From Longispora fulva (GTDB taxonomy: Bacteria; Actinomycetota; Actinomycetes; Mycobacteriales; Micromonosporaceae): DNA of 64,000 bases. The stretch spans positions 6,634,001 through 6,698,000 of the forward strand of contig NZ_JADOUF010000001.1 of assembly GCF_015751905.1 (NCBI RefSeq). Reading direction: 5' to 3'. The position numbers and the translations under genes are program-made. Below the pieces are notes generated by a model that worked only from the letters and a program-made list of their open reading frames with translations, did no database searches and was not told the origin of the DNA. Of the stretch, positions 61,421-64,000 are shown piece after piece. The stretch's first letter is position 1, and each line of letters opens with the position of its first letter.

Positions 61421-62065
61421 ATGGGCATCGAAGAGAAGCTGCCGGCCGGGGTTCTGCTGACCTCGGTCGAGAAGCTGGTCAACTGGACCCGCAAGTCGAG
61501 CTTCTGGCCGGCGACGTTCGGGCTCGCCTGTTGCGCCATCGAGATGATGGCGTCGGGCGGCGCCCGGTACGACCTCGGCCGGTTCGGCATGGAGGTCTTC
61601 CGGGCCAGCCCCCGCCAGGCGGACCTGATGATCGTCGCGGGCCGGGTGAGCCAGAAGATGGCCCCGGTCCTTCGCCAGATCTACGACCAGATGCCGGAGC
61701 CCCGCTGGGTGCTCTCCATGGGCGTCTGCGCGTCGAGCGGCGGCATGTTCAACAACTACGCCATCGTGCAGGGCGTCGACCACATCGTGCCGGTCGACAT
61801 GTACCTGCCGGGCTGCCCCCCGCGCCCCGAGATGCTGATGGACGCGATCCTCAAGCTGCACGAGAAGGTCATGCACGAGCCGCTCGGCGAGAAGCGCCGC
61901 GAGATCCTCGCCGCGCAGCCGGCCCCGATCGTCAAGGTCGGCTCGATGCCGTCGAGCTACCGGTTCAACAAGGCCAAGAAGAAGCAGTGGACCGAGGCCG
62001 TGGCCGAGGGCCGCGAGGAGCAGCTCCGCATCGAGAACTGGATGAAGGAGAGGGCCGGGCTGTGA
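61421..62065 (+). CDS. nuoB: NADH-quinone oxidoreductase subunit B
   Basis: 214 residues. N2 cluster cysteines in [20 protein letters not shown] and [10 protein letters not shown]. It passes electrons from N2 to the quinone. The C-terminal ~40 residues are a charged extension found in actinobacterial NuoB. Overlaps nuoC by 4 bp (GTGA). Confidence 0.97.
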   Translation: MGIEEKLPAGVLLTSVEKLVNWTRKSSFWPATFGLACCAIEMMASGGARYDLGRFGMEVFRASPRQADLMIVAGRVSQKMAPVLRQIYDQMPEPRWVLSMGVCASSGGMFNNYAIVQGVDHIVPVDMYLPGCPPRPEMLMDAILKLHEKVMHEPLGEKRREILAAQPAPIVKVGSMPSSYRFNKAKKKQWTEAVAEGREEQLRIENWMKERAGL

Positions 62066-62730
62066 CCACCGCAGAGCTTGGTTCCAACGGCGTCGCCAAG
62101 GGATCCTTCGGGGTCACCGGCACCGGTGACGTCTCCGGCTACGGCGGCCTCGTCCGCCGCCGGCCGGTCACGGTCGCCAGCGAGAAGCCCTACGGCGGGT
62201 ACTTCGACGAGGTCACCGACGCGCTCGAGGAAGCCTTCCCGGAGTTCCACGACGCGATCGAGATGGTCGTCGTGGACCGGGGCGAGCTGACCCTGCACGT
62301 GAAGGCTGATCGGATCCTCGACGTCGCTCGCATCCTTCGCGACGACGCCGCGCTGCGCTACGAGATGTGCTCCTCGGTCTCCGGGGTGGACTACCTCGAC
62401 GCCGCCGACGACCCGCGCCGACTGCACGTCGTCTACCACCTGACGTCGATGACGTACCGGCGCCGGATCCGGCTCGAAGCCGCCGTGACGGCCGAGAACC
62501 CGAAGCTGCCGAGCGTCACGTCGATCTACCCGACCGCCGACTGGCAGGAGCGGGAGACGTTCGACATGTTCGGCATCGACTTCGAGGGGCACCCGGGCCT
62601 GACCCGGATCCTGATGCCGGACGACTGGGAGGGCCACCCCCAGCGCAAGGACTACCCGCTCGGCGGCGTGCCGGTCGAGTACAAGGGCGCGGAGATTCCC
62701 CCGCCGGACCAGCGGAGGGCGTACAAGTGA
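62062..62730 (+). CDS. nuoC: NADH-quinone oxidoreductase subunit C
   Basis: 222 residues. [20 protein letters not shown] and [12 protein letters not shown] are the 30-kDa signature. An N-terminal ~45-residue Gly-rich extension precedes the domain. GTG 62062 chosen because it overlaps the nuoB stop. Confidence 0.96.
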   Translation: MTTAELGSNGVAKGSFGVTGTGDVSGYGGLVRRRPVTVASEKPYGGYFDEVTDALEEAFPEFHDAIEMVVVDRGELTLHVKADRILDVARILRDDAALRYEMCSSVSGVDYLDAADDPRRLHVVYHLTSMTYRRRIRLEAAVTAENPKLPSVTSIYPTADWQERETFDMFGIDFEGHPGLTRILMPDDWEGHPQRKDYPLGGVPVEYKGAEIPPPDQRRAYK

Positions 62731-64000
62731 CCTACGCAGACGCTAGAGAGACCACTGAGGGACGCGTCTTCACCGTCACCGGTGGCGACTGGGACGCCGT
62801 CCTCGGCGGCGACGACCCGATCCACGACGAGAAGATCGTCGTCAACATGGGCCCGCAGCACCCGTCGACGCACGGCGTGCTCCGCCTCGTCCTCGAACTC
62901 GAGGGCGAGACGGTCACCGACGCGCGCACGGTCGTGGGCTACCTGCACACCGGGATCGAGAAGAACCTCGAGTACCGGACGTGGACCCAGGGCACCACGT
63001 TCGTCACCCGGATGGACTACCTGGCCCCGATCTTCAACGAGACGGGCTACTGCCTGGCCGTGGAGAAGCTGCTGGGCATCGAGGAGCAGATCCCCGACCG
63101 GGTGAACGTGATCCGGATCCTGATGATGGAGCTCAACCGGATCTCCTCGCACCTGGTGTGGCTGGCGACGACGGGCATGGAGCTCGGCGCGCTGTCCATG
63201 ATGATCTACGGGTTCCGCGAGCGCGAGTACATCCTGGACATCTTCGAGATGTGCTCCGGCCTGCGGATGAACATGGCGTACGTGCGGCCGGGCGGGGTCG
63301 CCCAGGACGTGCCGGACGAGGCGATCGTCAAGATCAAAGAGTTCCTCGGCTGGATGCCCGACCGGATCAACATGTACGAGGACCTGCTCTCGGGCAGCCC
63401 GATCTGGCAGTCCCGCACCCAGGGCGTGGCCTACCTCGACGCGGCCGGCTGTGTCGCGCTGGGCATCACCGGCCCGGTGCTCCGCAGCGCCGGCCTCGCG
63501 TGGGACCTGCGCAAGACGATGCCCTACAGCGGCTACGAGACCTACGACTTCGAGGTCCCGACCCACCCGGACGGCGACGTCTGGGCCCGGTACCAGGTCC
63601 GGCTGGCCGAGATGCGCGAGTCGCTGAAGATCATTCAGCAGGCGCTCGACCGCCTGGAGCCCGGCCCGATCATGGTCGCGGACCGCAAGATCGCCTGGCC
63701 GGCGCAGCTCGCGATGGGCAGCGACGGCCTGGGCAACTCCCTGGAGCACGTCGCGAAGATCATGGGCCAGTCGATGGAGTCCCTGATCCACCACTTCAAG
63801 CTCGTCACCGAGGGCTTCCGGGTCCCCGCCGGGCAGGTGTTCACCGAGATCGAGGCCCCGCGCGGCACGCTCGGGGTGCACGCGGTGTCCAGCGGTGGGA
63901 CCCGGCCGTACCGGGTGCACTTCCGGGAGCCGAGCTTCATCAACCTGCAGGCGATCCCGGCCATGGCCGAGGGCGGACTGCTGGCAGACGTAATCGCAGG
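62727..64000 (+). CDS. nuoD: NADH-quinone oxidoreductase subunit D (3' truncated)
   Basis: 424 residues visible, running off the window. GTG overlaps the nuoC stop. [34 protein letters not shown] and [18 protein letters not shown] identify the 49-kDa subunit, which forms the quinone pocket with NuoB. The Tyr/His quinone residues lie in [11 protein letters not shown]. No stop occurs before the end. Confidence 0.96.
   Translation, partial: MTYADARETTEGRVFTVTGGDWDAVLGGDDPIHDEKIVVNMGPQHPSTHGVLRLVLELEGETVTDARTVVGYLHTGIEKNLEYRTWTQGTTFVTRMDYLAPIFNETGYCLAVEKLLGIEEQIPDRVNVIRILMMELNRISSHLVWLATTGMELGALSMMIYGFREREYILDIFEMCSGLRMNMAYVRPGGVAQDVPDEAIVKIKEFLGWMPDRINMYEDLLSGSPIWQSRTQGVAYLDAAGCVALGITGPVLRSAGLAWDLRKTMPYSGYETYDFEVPTHPDGDVWARYQVRLAEMRESLKIIQQALDRLEPGPIMVADRKIAWPAQLAMGSDGLGNSLEHVAKIMGQSMESLIHHFKLVTEGFRVPAGQVFTEIEAPRGTLGVHAVSSGGTRPYRVHFREPSFINLQAIPAMAEGGLLADVIA

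Overview
The window is high-GC, densely packed actinobacterial DNA with GTG and TTG starts, many 1-4 bp gene overlaps and TANNNT -10 boxes. Gene content and order resemble Micromonosporaceae/Streptomyces-type actinomycetes: rex-hemACDB, a haem/cytochrome c block, futalosine-route menaquinone genes, paaABCDE, menG and a geranylgeranyl reductase next to nuo. I saw no tRNA, rRNA, insertion sequence, integrase, phage gene or CRISPR. It reads as core chromosome.

Layout. 1-3.8 kb: end of an acyl-CoA ligase, a glutaredoxin-like protein, a HAD phosphatase and a convergent two-component system. 4.1-9.8 kb: rex-hemA-hemC-hemD-hemB behind a Rex operator. 9.8-14.7 kb: a cyclase-STAND-TPR regulator, a membrane-anchored transglycosylase and a double GNAT protein. 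14.8-20.6 kb: hemL, a histidine phosphatase and the System II cytochrome c maturation genes (TlpA/ResA-like, ccdA, resB, ccsB). 20.7-26 kb: menaquinone decarboxylase, prenyltransferase and flavin prenyltransferase genes (mqnL, mqnP, mqnM), a 30-codon acidic mini-gene, an Lrp regulator, a BldC-family protein and a Cds1-like PLP enzyme. 26-38.5 kb: an ECF sigma/membrane partner pair, a DEAD-box helicase with a Gly/Arg/Tyr repeat tail, a MalY aminotransferase, a 1,948-residue Pro/Gln/Trp-repeat tail-anchored protein and an NlpC/P60 hydrolase. 38.7-49.3 kb: mqnE, an arylamine N-acetyltransferase, small membrane proteins, a phosphoesterase, a HelD/HelR-like helicase, a methyltransferase and mqnA. 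49.3-50.9 kb: a WhiJ-like XRE/DUF397 module. 51-55.8 kb: paaABCDE and mqnC. 55.9-64 kb: a DUF11-like secreted protein, a Pro/Gly-rich membrane protein, menG, geranylgeranyl reductase and nuoABC plus most of nuoD.

How it works together. The window gathers much of a respiratory chain: haem synthesis, cytochrome c assembly, menaquinone by the futalosine route, side-chain reduction and complex I. Rex, the NADH/NAD+ sensor, is encoded at one end. Rex-operator-like palindromes lie before both its own operon and the geranylgeranyl reductase/nuo operon at the other end; the latter promoter also carries a DtxR/IdeR-like iron box. Many single genes, notably mqnA, mqnC, mqnE and menG, have a -10 hexamer 6-7 nt before the start codon, predicting leaderless mRNAs. 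The futalosine genes mqnB and mqnD are not in this window.
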